Positions 25,699 to 34,277 of a stretch of 64,000 nt of DNA are shown here, one piece after another. Below the pieces are notes generated by a model, which saw only the letters and a program-made list of their open reading frames with translations, searched no databases and was not told where the DNA came from. The position numbers were made by a program, and so were the translations under genes. The number at the start of each line of letters is the position of its first letter. Position 1 is the stretch's first letter. The DNA comes from Candidatus Dactylopiibacterium sp. Lineage in GTDB: Bacteria; Pseudomonadota; Gammaproteobacteria; Burkholderiales; Rhodocyclaceae. The DNA lies in contig JAVHXQ010000013.1 of the NCBI GenBank assembly GCA_031119555.1, positions 1 to 64,000 of the forward strand, given 5' to 3'.

Positions 25699-26546
25699 AG
25701 TGCGGTCTCCGGCGTCGGGACGTAAGGCTGGCCGCGGAAGCGATCCGAGTTGTTGAGCTGGGCGCAGCGCGCGCGGGTGCCGTTGCAACCAGGCCAGAGC
25801 TGGAAGCTGTCACCTGCCGCGACGTTGCGCGGGAGCGGGTACGCGAGCCCCAGCCGGCCACCGACGTGGGTTTTGATGGTGCGGCGGGCGCCGGCGGACA
25901 AGCCCGACACGATGCGGATCTCGCCGCCCACGTAGGCACCGTTGGCGGCCCCCAGGCCCGTGACGATCAACGCGCGCGTGCTGCCGGCCAAGGCGTTGCC
26001 ATTGACCTGGTGCGCCGAACGCGAGAGCCCGCAACCGGGCGAATAGACGGCCTCGACGCAATCGGGCGAGAAGACCGCGAGCGGGATCTTGCGATCCAGC
26101 ACGGCCCAGCGACTGACCACCGGGAGCATGATTCCGTCGGCCACCGTCACATCGACCTCGCCCGCGGTGCCCGTGAAGAGCTTCACCGCGCCCACGATGG
26201 GGCCGCCCGGCGCGGCGGAGTGCGCGCGCAGAACGCGGAAGGTCGCCCCGTCAAACACACCGTTGGCGGCCGCGGCACGCCAGGGCAGGCCGAGCAGCAC
26301 ATCGTCTTCGCGCGGCCAGATGGTGAGGTCCATGCGGTCGGCCTCAAGCCCCGCCACGCGGCGCACGTCGCCCCGCTCAAACGTGGGGCCTGCACCGTTC
26401 CATGCGCGACCGTCCCACGTCTGTGTGATGTGGGCGGCCGAGAAGCGCATCGCGGTGCCATCGACGAACGTGATCTCGTACAGATCAGCCCCCACGAAGC
26501 GCCGCGAGGCCAGCAGATCGAGGTGCGCCTGGGTGGTTGAGATCAT
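25695..26546 (-). CDS. Tail assembly protein, DUF2163/BR0599 family
   Basis: A 283-residue protein of the conserved phage set that follows DUF2460 in siphophage and gene-transfer-agent tails. The C-terminal signature is clear: PGCNGTRARCAQLNNSDRF followed by RGQPYVP. These are distal tail or hub components in GTA structures. Coupled to both neighbours by 4-bp overlaps. Confidence 0.88.
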   Translation of the reverse strand: MISTTQAHLDLLASRRFVGADLYEITFVDGTAMRFSAAHITQTWDGRAWNGAGPTFERGDVRRVAGLEADRMDLTIWPREDDVLLGLPWRAAAANGVFDGATFRVLRAHSAAPGGPIVGAVKLFTGTAGEVDVTVADGIMLPVVSRWAVLDRKIPLAVFSPDCVEAVYSPGCGLSRSAHQVNGNALAGSTRALIVTGLGAANGAYVGGEIRIVSGLSAGARRTIKTHVGGRLGLAYPLPRNVAAGDSFQLWPGCNGTRARCAQLNNSDRFRGQPYVPTPETAL

Positions 26547-27145
26547 GTCGGATACACCTCGCTACGCAGCTCGACCTTGCCCACTTTCCACAGCCCGGCG
26601 CAAATGCGCTGAAGCTGCAGCTTGTCGTCGGCAAAGCGCACGCGCATGAAATAGTCACCCGTCCAGCTCAGCACGCCGGAGGGGCGCGCAGAGGCGAGCA
26701 GAACGCGGCCGTTGGCGCCCAGCGAGTAATCGGTGCCAAGCACCAGCGGCGTGCCGTTGTGCTTGATGACAGGCGCGGGCGTGGAAGCCGGCGCCCACAC
26801 AGGCTCGATCCACGTGCCCACGGCGCGCGAGAGCTGGAAGACCGTCGCCACGCCATCGCAGACGCCGAACTGCTGGTCGGTCACGTGGGCGTTCTCGGGG
26901 TCGCGAAACAGGAACGAATCCCACGCGCCCGCACGGCTGTTGAAGAAGGCTTCGAGCGCGTTGATCTCATCTACGTCCGCGCGCAGCACGTCGATCTTGA
27001 GCGAGTAGAGCCACACCGGCCAGGTCCGCTGGGCCACGCGCGTTTCCGCGCCGGACCAGGCTTCCTTGATGACGGTGTTCCACTCGGCGCTGCGCTGAAC
27101 GTCGATAGTGATGCCGGGGAAGTCGGGGAGGATTGCGTTGCTCAA
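26543..27145 (-). CDS. Distal tail protein, DUF2460 family
   Basis: A 200-residue protein with the family layout: FPGITIDVQRSAEWNTVIKE at the start, a central AFFNSRAGAWDSFLFRDPEN, and the C-terminal beta domain. In related tails it forms the distal tail ring linking tube and hub. It overlaps the tape measure stop by 4 bp, as in homologous gene sets. Confidence 0.9.
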   Translation of the reverse strand: MSNAILPDFPGITIDVQRSAEWNTVIKEAWSGAETRVAQRTWPVWLYSLKIDVLRADVDEINALEAFFNSRAGAWDSFLFRDPENAHVTDQQFGVCDGVATVFQLSRAVGTWIEPVWAPASTPAPVIKHNGTPLVLGTDYSLGANGRVLLASARPSGVLSWTGDYFMRVRFADDKLQLQRICAGLWKVGKVELRSEVYPT

Positions 27146-29532
27146 GCCGGCCTCCAGCCGCCGCCGACGAGCTTGTTCAGGCTCTTGGCGATCATCTTGG
27201 CGTGGTCGTCAGCGTCACGTTGAGTCCAGCGACTCGACGAGTGATAAACATTGACGACATTAGCGGGATCGGACGAAACCCCCTCCCCCCGCTGCGCGGC
27301 GAGGTCGCGGATGGTGTTGGCGTACCGCGCGGGGAGCACCATTTCCTCTTCGTGAAGCTGGGTCAGGGGGTTGAGGCCCGCAGGAATGTCGAAGCCGCCG
27401 GCAGCAGACTTGACCTTGCCGACCGTCCCCATGACGGCAGCAAACACGGCAGCCATGGCCGCGAGCGCGAGAACAGGACCGACATAGGGAACGCCGGACA
27501 TGGCGGAGGCGGCACCGGAACCCGCCGACACCGCATTCGCAGTGCCGACCCCTACCGCCTCAGTTGTTTTCGCCGCAACAACCCCCGTCGAAGTCGCGAC
27601 CTGCTGGGCAACCTCGGCTTGCCCGAAGCCGAGCTTTGCCGCGAGCTTGCGCGCCTCGCCCGCGATGAACTCGGAAACCATTTTTCCTACCACCTGCGTT
27701 GCAAACCAGCGCGTCATTTCCATGCCAATGGCACGGAAGGCATTCCGCCACGTGAGCGTGCCGTTCATCATCGCCGCGACACCCTGATCCCACAGCGAAG
27801 ACATTGTGCTTGCGAGGCTGTCCCAGATCTTCCCCGACTCTTCCGCCGCCTCGCGGGTCGCTTTTCCAATCTGGCCTGACAGGCCGATCATCTTCGTGAC
27901 GTGATCCTGCTCCAGCTGTTCGAGATCGTTCTGAAGCCTCAGCCGCTCCTCCGGCGAAGTATTGGGGTCGAGCAGCGCCAACTGGATTCGATCCATCGTC
28001 GCCTGATACTGAATCGCATACCGCGCGGCCTCGAACGCCCGCTCAGCTTCCAGCGCCTGCACCTTCGTGATCTGCTCGGCATCAAGCGCGGCCTGCGTCG
28101 TGGCTTTGGCAGTGTCCAGGCGGGCGAGCGCCAGGGCCTGTTGCCCGGCGGTCTCTTCGCGCTTCACGGCGAGAGCGGACTGCGCTTCCTGGCGACGCGT
28201 ATCGACGATGAGGTTCGCTACGCGCTTCTCGATCTCGACGCGATCCTTTGCGGTCACGTTCTGGCGCGCGAGAACCGTTTGCCAGTACGCCAGCTCCTGC
28301 GTTTTCTTGAACTCCAGGAGCGCATTCTCTTCGGACGCGGCCACGCGCATGGCGCTGAGCTCAGCCTCGTAGGCCGACATGTTGGACTTGGGCTCTTCCT
28401 TCTTTTCCGGCTTGATGAGATTGTTCGCGGACCTGCCGTCGGTTGCGGCCGGCGGCTCGGTCGGGGTGCCATACGCGAAGAGGTTCCAGATGCGGTCGCG
28501 CGTGCTTTGGGCCTTCGTCGCCATTTCGTCGAAGGCCTGCGACCAGGCGCTGGAGATGTTCCCGCCCGCGCTCTGCATGTGCTGCACCGCACCCGAGAAG
28601 TCGCCCATCATCAATGCGGTAAGCGCCCGGCTGACGCCCATCACGGACTCGGCGAGCGATACGACCATGGCATTGGCGGTTTCCCACACGACGGTAATGC
28701 CGGTGGTGAGCAGATGGAACGTGGCGACGATGCCGCCCAGCGCCCCCTTGAGCCCCGTGAGTGCAACCGGCGCAATGGCTGAAGCCCAGTTGGAGAAATC
28801 GGTCGCCACAGGGACGAGCTGCGCGCCCAGCACCTGCCACATCGCCTCGGCCGAGCCGGTAGCCTCTTTCATGGCGGCGTCGTATGCCTCGAAGGCGGCG
28901 ACGTTCTCTTGAGAGAGCACGTTCCCCAGGCGCTCCTGGCGCTCGATCACGGTGGCGAGCGTTTCGTTGGAGACCTTGGCAAGATCGCCGCTGATCTCAA
29001 AGCCCTTGCCGAAGAGCTGCGAGGCGGCGATGGCGCGATCAGTGCCGGCCTTGTAGTCCCCCACGAGCTTGATCGCGTCCAGCGTCATGTCGTTGAGGGG
29101 GCGCAGGTTGCCGGCAGCGGTGCGCGTGGCAAGCCCCATGTCGTTCAGTGCGGATTCGTTCTCGCGCACGTTCGCGGCGAGCTTCTGCGCGGCGCTCATG
29201 AACTGCGACGTATCAAGGCCCTCTTCTGCCAGAGCGGCCCGCAGCTGCGCGGCCTGCGTGGCGGAAATGCCCAGCGCGTTGCCCAGGTCGACCGCGCCCT
29301 CGGTGGCTTGTGCAGACGCCTGCACGGCGCGCTGAAACGTGCCGATGACGGTCTGCGCGGCCTGGGCCACTGCCGTGAAGCCGGCGGCTACGGCCAGGAT
29401 GGGGGCCGCCTTCATGCCCGCAAGCGCGGCGGGCCCTTCCTTGCCGAACCGCTTGAGGTCTTCCAGGCCCTGCCGCAGCACTTGCCGCAGCGGGGTTACG
29501 TCGCCACCTACGGTGATAGTCGCGTCTGCCAT
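27142..29532 (-). CDS. Tail tape measure protein
   Basis: A 796-residue, mostly helical protein that sets tail length. It has alanine-rich helices, long coiled-coil stretches at about residues 400-560, and hydrophobic segments near 41-60, 245-300 and 685-730 expected to act in membrane passage. Length would predict a tail of roughly 120 nm by the lambda ratio of about 0.15 nm per residue (inference). It follows the frameshifted chaperone pair, the standard order. Confidence 0.92.
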   Translation of the reverse strand: MADATITVGGDVTPLRQVLRQGLEDLKRFGKEGPAALAGMKAAPILAVAAGFTAVAQAAQTVIGTFQRAVQASAQATEGAVDLGNALGISATQAAQLRAALAEEGLDTSQFMSAAQKLAANVRENESALNDMGLATRTAAGNLRPLNDMTLDAIKLVGDYKAGTDRAIAASQLFGKGFEISGDLAKVSNETLATVIERQERLGNVLSQENVAAFEAYDAAMKEATGSAEAMWQVLGAQLVPVATDFSNWASAIAPVALTGLKGALGGIVATFHLLTTGITVVWETANAMVVSLAESVMGVSRALTALMMGDFSGAVQHMQSAGGNISSAWSQAFDEMATKAQSTRDRIWNLFAYGTPTEPPAATDGRSANNLIKPEKKEEPKSNMSAYEAELSAMRVAASEENALLEFKKTQELAYWQTVLARQNVTAKDRVEIEKRVANLIVDTRRQEAQSALAVKREETAGQQALALARLDTAKATTQAALDAEQITKVQALEAERAFEAARYAIQYQATMDRIQLALLDPNTSPEERLRLQNDLEQLEQDHVTKMIGLSGQIGKATREAAEESGKIWDSLASTMSSLWDQGVAAMMNGTLTWRNAFRAIGMEMTRWFATQVVGKMVSEFIAGEARKLAAKLGFGQAEVAQQVATSTGVVAAKTTEAVGVGTANAVSAGSGAASAMSGVPYVGPVLALAAMAAVFAAVMGTVGKVKSAAGGFDIPAGLNPLTQLHEEEMVLPARYANTIRDLAAQRGEGVSSDPANVVNVYHSSSRWTQRDADDHAKMIAKSLNKLVGGGWRPA

Positions 29533-29534
29533 GA

Positions 29535-30142
29535 TCAGTCATCCAGGAACTTGAGAATCGGGTCGTCGGGCAGCCCGTGCATGACCGGCAGGCCGGCGGC
29601 GAGGGCTTCTTTCAGTGCGTCGTCCGCGTTGCGGATGACCTTTCTGACAGGCTCGGGCTCGATGCCCAGGGCTATCGAGATCCGCTTGAGCTGGAACGCG
29701 GCCGGCGGGGTGTGGCGCCAGAACTTCGACAGTGCCGCCACCTGGGGCAGCGTCACGGCGGCGTCGATGTACTGCCACGACCACCCCGTGGCCGTGATCA
29801 GCCAGGCGTAGAGGTCGTCCCAGTCGAAGGGGTCGCCACCTCCGGCCGGGATTCTGCGTTTCCCGCGTCAACGCTTTCGATGAGGCCGGACACGACGGAG
29901 ATCGCCCGCATGGCGGCAGAGAGCTGCGGCATCGTGGCGCCGGGGATGGACTCGATGTCCTCCACCGACAGGCCGGTGCCGGCCGCGATGATGGCGATGA
30001 CATCGTTCATCGCCCCTTCCGATACCTCGCCGCGCTCGAAGGCACGGCCGGCGCGAACAACGGCCGGCGTGATGATCTTGAGCTTGCCCAGCGGAACCGC
30101 ATCGATGGGGAACGTGCGCTTGCCGAGAGTGATTTCAGTCAT
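29535..30142 (-). CDS. Tail assembly chaperone G-T fusion made by -1 frameshift
   Basis: Frame analysis shows that the 114-residue G-like protein and the following open frame join by a -1 shift at the slippery heptamer GGGAAAC (29864-29858). The extension reads GGDPFDWDDLYAWLITATGW, a highly typical T-type start, and continues to the stop at 29535 (about 202 residues in all). An in-frame stop just upstream of the heptamer limits where the shift can happen. G-T recruits the tube protein and coats the tape measure during tail assembly. Confidence 0.85.
29798..30142 (-). CDS. Tail assembly chaperone G-like (unshifted product)
   Basis: A 114-residue protein (ITLGKRTFPIDAVPLGKLKI at the start) in the position of lambda gpG, just after the tail tube gene. 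It terminates soon after the slippery heptamer, so most ribosomes would make this short form and a minority the G-T fusion. The ratio matters for assembly in lambda. Confidence 0.85.
   Translation of the reverse strand: MTEITLGKRTFPIDAVPLGKLKIITPAVVRAGRAFERGEVSEGAMNDVIAIIAAGTGLSVEDIESIPGATMPQLSAAMRAISVVSGLIESVDAGNAESRPEVATPSTGTTSTPG
29858..29864 (-). promoter_or_regulatory. Programmed -1 frameshift site GGGAAAC
   Basis: Read on the minus strand, GGGAAAC sits in the zero frame as G GGA AAC, the canonical X XXY YYZ form. It compares with GGGAAAG in lambda. It lies between the upstream stop in the -1 frame and the end of the G-like gene. Confidence 0.85.
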
Positions 30143-30151
30143 GGCGCCCCC

Positions 30152-30931
30152 TTATGCCAGGCAGAGATAGCCGAGCTTGCCGGCGGGGTCGGCAAAGGCA
30201 CTGGCCGAGAAGTCGTACACGGCAAAGTCGTCGCTCTTGAGCGGCAGCGAGAGCTGGCCCGACACGCAACGATTGAGCTTGCAGATGAGGCGCTTGCCGT
30301 CGTACTGGTTCTGCAACAGCATGAAGAAGCTGGGCGTGTAGCCCATCGTCTCGTTGTTGAGTTCGAAGATCTGGCCCTTGGCGCTGGAGCCGGTCGCGGA
30401 ATACTCGTAGCTGATGAGCACTTCCTTGCCGGCATCCGCTGCGGCGAAGGTGTATTCGCCGGTCGCTGCATCGAGCGCGTACTGCCCGGTCACGGGCGCG
30501 GACGCCACGCGCTCAAGCGGCTCGCCCGTGCTGCCATCCACCACGCCCAGATCGGTCACGAAGGTTCCGGACGCAGGGGGCGCCACAGTGAGCTCATAGG
30601 GCGTCACACTGGGCACCGTTGCCTCGAAGTCGAACACGGCGGCCTTGATGCCCGCGACCGGCCTTTTGCCGAAGAACAGCGAGCCCAGGATGGCCCCGCT
30701 GATTTCGGCGTACTTGGCCTTGATCTCGGTCTTCCCCTTGCCCTGGCCGACGGCGATGGGGTAGCGCTTGGAACCGTAGAGTTCCTTCAGTTCGATGGAG
30801 AGATCGAGCGACACCTCTTGCATCGTGCCGAGCTGCACGGGCGTAGGGGTGGCGATGAGCGTGCCGTCCGCCAGGTGCGTGGGGACGGCGATCAGCTTGC
30901 CGGTCCCGAAATTGATCATCGAGGAGTTCAT
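30152..30931 (-). CDS. Major tail tube protein
   Basis: A 259-residue beta-rich protein directly upstream of the G/G-T chaperone. The start MNSSMINFGTGKLIAVP and the segments LKELYGSKRYPIAVGQGKGKTEIKAKY resemble phage tail tube proteins of lambda-like siphophages. It carries a glycine/threonine-rich insertion around residues 115-170. A GGAG precedes the first ATG; the fifth codon is also ATG. Confidence 0.85.
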   Translation of the reverse strand: MNSSMINFGTGKLIAVPTHLADGTLIATPTPVQLGTMQEVSLDLSIELKELYGSKRYPIAVGQGKGKTEIKAKYAEISGAILGSLFFGKRPVAGIKAAVFDFEATVPSVTPYELTVAPPASGTFVTDLGVVDGSTGEPLERVASAPVTGQYALDAATGEYTFAAADAGKEVLISYEYSATGSSAKGQIFELNNETMGYTPSFFMLLQNQYDGKRLICKLNRCVSGQLSLPLKSDDFAVYDFSASAFADPAGKLGYLCLA

Positions 30932-30944
30932 CTGAGTCTCCGAA

Positions 30945-31388
30945 TTACGAAAGGGTGTGTTGCAACGAAGTGCGACGCGTGAGCGCCTGGCACTGGTAAG
31001 AGGCGGTCATGCGCAGCCCGTCGCCATCGCCTGCCGCCACGCCGATGGGTTCTTCCGTGCTGGTGCAGCGCAGGCCCCTGCACAAGCGGGACAACTCTTC
31101 GTCACGCAGCAGCGCTTCATGTGCACGCGTGTGCAATGCGTCGAGCGCGCCTTCGCTGTTTGCGCCGGCCGCATCCAGCACGACGAACGCCAGGCGGAAG
31201 ACCACCAGTGCGCGGTCGGATCGGTCGGAGAACGCTTCGAGCTGCATGTCGGCGCGAAGTACCTCGGCGGCAGGCAGTTCGGTGGCGTCGAACGCGTCGA
31301 GCCGGCGCCGCGTGACCGTGACCTCGCTCAACGCGGCGGACAGCACCACGTGTGCGCGGGCGACGACGGTTTCGGCGGGGGAACTCAT
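30945..31388 (-). CDS. Putative tail terminator/completion protein
   Basis: A 147-residue protein in the place of gpU-type tail terminators, between the connector gene and the tube gene. It has an alpha/beta pattern and no family motif I can name. The ATG at 31388 overlaps the upstream stop (ATGA). Role is from gene order. Confidence 0.72.
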   Translation of the reverse strand: MSSPAETVVARAHVVLSAALSEVTVTRRRLDAFDATELPAAEVLRADMQLEAFSDRSDRALVVFRLAFVVLDAAGANSEGALDALHTRAHEALLRDEELSRLCRGLRCTSTEEPIGVAAGDGDGLRMTASYQCQALTRRTSLQHTLS

Positions 31389-31678
31389 GGCGCAAGCTCC
31401 AGGCCGACAATGGCTTCCTGCCCGTCGGACAGGCGGCGGGGCGCGGTGCGCGTGCGCCACCGCCGGCCCGACACGCTGAGCACGGTGTGACGCGCGAGCT
31501 CCGGCCACAGCGCGCAAGGGAAGCGCAGCGAGGGCTCGGTGGCGATCAGCTCGCCATCGAGCAGCGTGCCGCCTGCCTCGGCGAAGATCGCGCGCCGGGG
31601 CGTGGCCTCGCCTTCCAGGGTGACGGGATCACCCAGGGAGGCGTACAGGGCAGAAAGAGACGGCGCTGCGAAAGCCAT
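31385..31678 (-). CDS. Putative head-tail connector protein
   Basis: A 97-residue, beta-rich protein (LYASLGDPVTLEGEATPRRA, then ELARHTVLSVSGRRWRTRT) positioned like lambda gpFII, which completes the head-tail junction. The ATG at 31678 is the only start that excludes an unlikely serine/arginine-rich extension. Identification is by size and order. Confidence 0.72.
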   Translation of the reverse strand: MAFAAPSLSALYASLGDPVTLEGEATPRRAIFAEAGGTLLDGELIATEPSLRFPCALWPELARHTVLSVSGRRWRTRTAPRRLSDGQEAIVGLELAP

Positions 31679-31688
31679 GGCGATCAGG

Positions 31689-32015
31689 TCAGGCGTTGAT
31701 CTTGACGGCGACCAGCGCAGTGCCCGCTGCAGCCCCGGCAAACGCGTAGCCGGCGACCTTGTTCGTGCCTTCGGTGGTCGTGATCGCCTTGGCGGTTGCG
31801 TCCCAGAACACCTTCGCGCCTTGCGCGATGACGTTCGCGGACACCTTCGGCAGGCTGAAAACGCCGGAGACACGCACGCTGCCGCGCTCGCCGTTCGGGA
31901 TGTTGTTGATGGCGATGCCGATGCGGTCGCCGGCGACGACAACGTCGTTGACGGCCACGGCGGCGGTGGCGAGGTAATCCATGACCTCGCCCGGCTGGAT
32001 GAATCGATTCGTCAT
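31689..32015 (-). CDS. Capsid decoration protein, DUF2190 family
   Basis: A 108-residue protein with the DUF2190 pattern: FIQPGEVMDYLATAAVAVND at the start, VVAGDRIGIAI, and AKVFWDATAKAITTT. The family cements the outer surface of capsids. It is next to the capsid gene (84 bp), as usual. Confidence 0.88.
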   Translation of the reverse strand: MTNRFIQPGEVMDYLATAAVAVNDVVVAGDRIGIAINNIPNGERGSVRVSGVFSLPKVSANVIAQGAKVFWDATAKAITTTEGTNKVAGYAFAGAAAGTALVAVKINA

Positions 32016-32099
32016 GATGGCTCCTGATGGGCTGGTGATCCCGGGCGCTGGGCGCGACCCTGGGGCCGCGCCTCGCGCATGGGCATCAATGAAGGGGGG

Positions 32100-34184
32100 T
32101 TACGCGCCGGCGTTGGTGACGGCGCCACGGAAGTCGACGCCCGCTACGCCGTAGTCGAGCCGGACCTTGTGGCGGCTGCCATCCACGTCGAAGCCCTGCT
32201 CGACTTCGAGGAAGGGCGTTTCGTTGCCGTCCAGGAACGCGACTTCGATCACCGGGGCGGTGTTCGGATCGGCGAACATGTAGCGGCGGGTGCCGTTCAG
32301 GCGCGGGGAATCCACGATGTCGCCAACGATGCCGCGCACCTTGTTCGGGCGCTGCAGCTTGTTCGCGGTGTCGGGGTCGTACTCGGCATCGACGATGACG
32401 CGGGCATTGCCGCCCTGCCCCAGGGCAACCAGCAGCACGGTGGGCAGGATGTCGAGGAAGTCGTGTCCGCTCACATCCTTCTGCGAGCGCATGAGCACAC
32501 GGTCAGCGTCGAGCGAATCAACGCTCAGCGCGGCCCCCTGGCCCACGTTGCCGTGGTCGGCATGGAACAGCGTCTTGCCATCGGCGAGCACCGGGCCGAG
32601 ACCGGCATTCATCGCCAGCAAGGCATAGACGTCCGCCTCGATGGTGCGGGCGGCAGCGCGACCCATCATGTCGGCCAGGCCGATGAAGGCGCCGAGATCG
32701 TCATTGATGATGACCTGCCGGCTGATGTTGATGATGTTGCCCTTCGTGTCGGCCGCGATGGATGCCTTCTCGCCATTGGGGATGGTCTTGTTCTGGAACT
32801 CGCCGAGCTCATTCACGCGGTCCAGATTGCCCAGCGAGCCGATGCGGTAGCGGTTGTGCGCGCGGAAATCGCTCACGGACCCGCGCTTGGCGAAGCGGGT
32901 CCAGGTGAGCGGCGCGACGGCGTAGCCGGCTTCCAGCGCCTTGTGCATGACGTTTTCGAGCAGCACGGGGAAGTCGCTCGTGCCTTGCGTGAAGGCGGCG
33001 GACACGATTGCCATCTTGTCCATGCCGGCATGCTTGAAGCCGGCCCGGTCCAGCGAGGCGCGCGCGAGATCGAGCAGGCTGTCAGCGCGGTAGGGGTTGC
33101 GCTCGGCACGCACGCGCTTGCGCGTTTCTTCGTTCGCCACGCCGGCACGCACGAGCAGCGCGTCGGCCTGGGCGGCGATGCGGTTCGCGCGGCCGGTATC
33201 TTCGACGCGCACGACGTGACCGCCGGCAGCGGGCTCGGCGCCCTGGGCCAGCGCGGCCAGGATCTGGCGGTTCGCGGACTCGGCCGATACGTTCGTGTCG
33301 GCCTGCAGGCGCGCCACGAGGTCACTCATGCCGTCGCGGCCGGCAAAGGGCGCGGCGGCGGCGGCGATGGCCTCGCGGCGGGCCTTGTCGTCGGCGAGCG
33401 CCTGGGCGCGGATCTGGTCTTCGGTCTTGGGCGTGGCGACAGGTGCGGGTGCCGCCGGTGCAGGATTGGGCATGGTGTTCTCCGGAGAGGTGTGCGCGGC
33501 GGCTGCCGCAGGGTTCTGGCGCGGCGCGGATGCGCCTGCCTGGAAACGGTTTTGCGCCATCGCACGCAGCGCGGCGGTGACGGCGGGTGCGATGGCATCG
33601 GTGACGGCGGTAGCGAAGCCCTCGGAAAGCGCTTCGTCGGCGGTGTAGTAGTGATCGATCCCGTCGGTGAGCAGCGCGAGGCAGTCGTCAGAGGTTTGGC
33701 CGGATGCGGCGTAGCTCTTCGCCATGGCTTCGGCCCACTTGTCGAGCAGGTCGGCCTGCTCACGCAGCTGCACGGCATTGCCCGCCGAGTACGTCCAGGG
33801 CGCATGAATCATGAGCAGCGAGTTCTCGGCGGCGTGCCGCTCGTCGCCGGCCATGTAGATCAACGAGGCGATGGACATGGCCGTGCCGTCATTGGTCGTG
33901 ATGATCTTGGCGGGGTGGCGCTTGAGGGCGTTGAAGATCGCCAGGCCATCGGGGACGGAGCCACCGAAGCTATTGATGCGCACCGTGATGACATCGACAT
34001 CCGCCAAGGCCTGCAGCTCTTTGACGAGATCGGCGGCGGTGATGGATTCTTCCCACCACGAGTAACCGATGTCGCCGTAGATGAGCAGCTCGGCCGAGCT
34101 TTCGGACGAATCGCCGGACTGCTCGCCGGCTTCGGCGCGCGCCGGAGCGCGCTTGAGTGAGTACCAGGGCTTGGGCTTGGGCAT
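32100..34184 (-). CDS. Fused prohead protease and major capsid protein
   Basis: A 694-residue polyprotein. Residues about 33-205 are a ClpP/S49-like protease: FGGSVPDGLAIFN, nucleophile in GTAMSIASL (Ser104) and histidine in MIHAPWT (His127). A linker at 205-320 looks like a scaffold, rich in alanine and charged residues. From about 360 to the end is a Mu-type (HK97-fold) capsid protein. Such fusions are known in other phages. An internal ATG at 33473, preceded by GGAGAACACC, could also make a scaffold-capsid protein without protease. Confidence 0.9.
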   Translation of the reverse strand: MPKPKPWYSLKRAPARAEAGEQSGDSSESSAELLIYGDIGYSWWEESITAADLVKELQALADVDVITVRINSFGGSVPDGLAIFNALKRHPAKIITTNDGTAMSIASLIYMAGDERHAAENSLLMIHAPWTYSAGNAVQLREQADLLDKWAEAMAKSYAASGQTSDDCLALLTDGIDHYYTADEALSEGFATAVTDAIAPAVTAALRAMAQNRFQAGASAPRQNPAAAAAHTSPENTMPNPAPAAPAPVATPKTEDQIRAQALADDKARREAIAAAAAPFAGRDGMSDLVARLQADTNVSAESANRQILAALAQGAEPAAGGHVVRVEDTGRANRIAAQADALLVRAGVANEETRKRVRAERNPYRADSLLDLARASLDRAGFKHAGMDKMAIVSAAFTQGTSDFPVLLENVMHKALEAGYAVAPLTWTRFAKRGSVSDFRAHNRYRIGSLGNLDRVNELGEFQNKTIPNGEKASIAADTKGNIINISRQVIINDDLGAFIGLADMMGRAAARTIEADVYALLAMNAGLGPVLADGKTLFHADHGNVGQGAALSVDSLDADRVLMRSQKDVSGHDFLDILPTVLLVALGQGGNARVIVDAEYDPDTANKLQRPNKVRGIVGDIVDSPRLNGTRRYMFADPNTAPVIEVAFLDGNETPFLEVEQGFDVDGSRHKVRLDYGVAGVDFRGAVTNAGA
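33473..33490 (-). promoter_or_regulatory. Internal ribosome site and start within the capsid gene
   Basis: On the minus strand GGAGAAC lies three bases before an in-frame ATG (codon 238 of the fusion), just where the scaffold-like segment begins. This is comparable to the nested C/Nu3 arrangement of lambda. Confidence 0.6.
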
Positions 34185-34238
34185 TTGGCTCCCCGCTGGG
34201 TTTGCGGACTGTGACGGGGAGCAGATTGCCGAAAGGCT

Positions 34239-34267
34239 TGTAGCAGTTACATAGTGAAACTGCTACA
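34239..34267. repeat. 29-bp palindromic repeat, copy 1
   Basis: TGTAGCAGTT and AACTGCTACA arms surround a 9-base centre (ACATAGTGA). It lies between the portal stop and the protease/capsid start. It is identical over all 29 bases to the copy at 36067-36095. As RNA it would form a 10-bp hairpin on either strand; no T run follows. Confidence 0.85.
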
Positions 34268-34277
34268 AAATGCAGGT

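Noticed and set aside
29539-30003. A 154-codon serine/arginine/proline-rich open frame across the chaperone genes
   Set aside because: It runs in the third frame. The G and G-T frames carry the conserved tail chaperone motifs.
32079-34160. A 693-codon rightward frame opposite the protease-capsid gene
   Set aside because: Antisense shadow. The leftward frame has protease catalytic motifs and capsid sequence.
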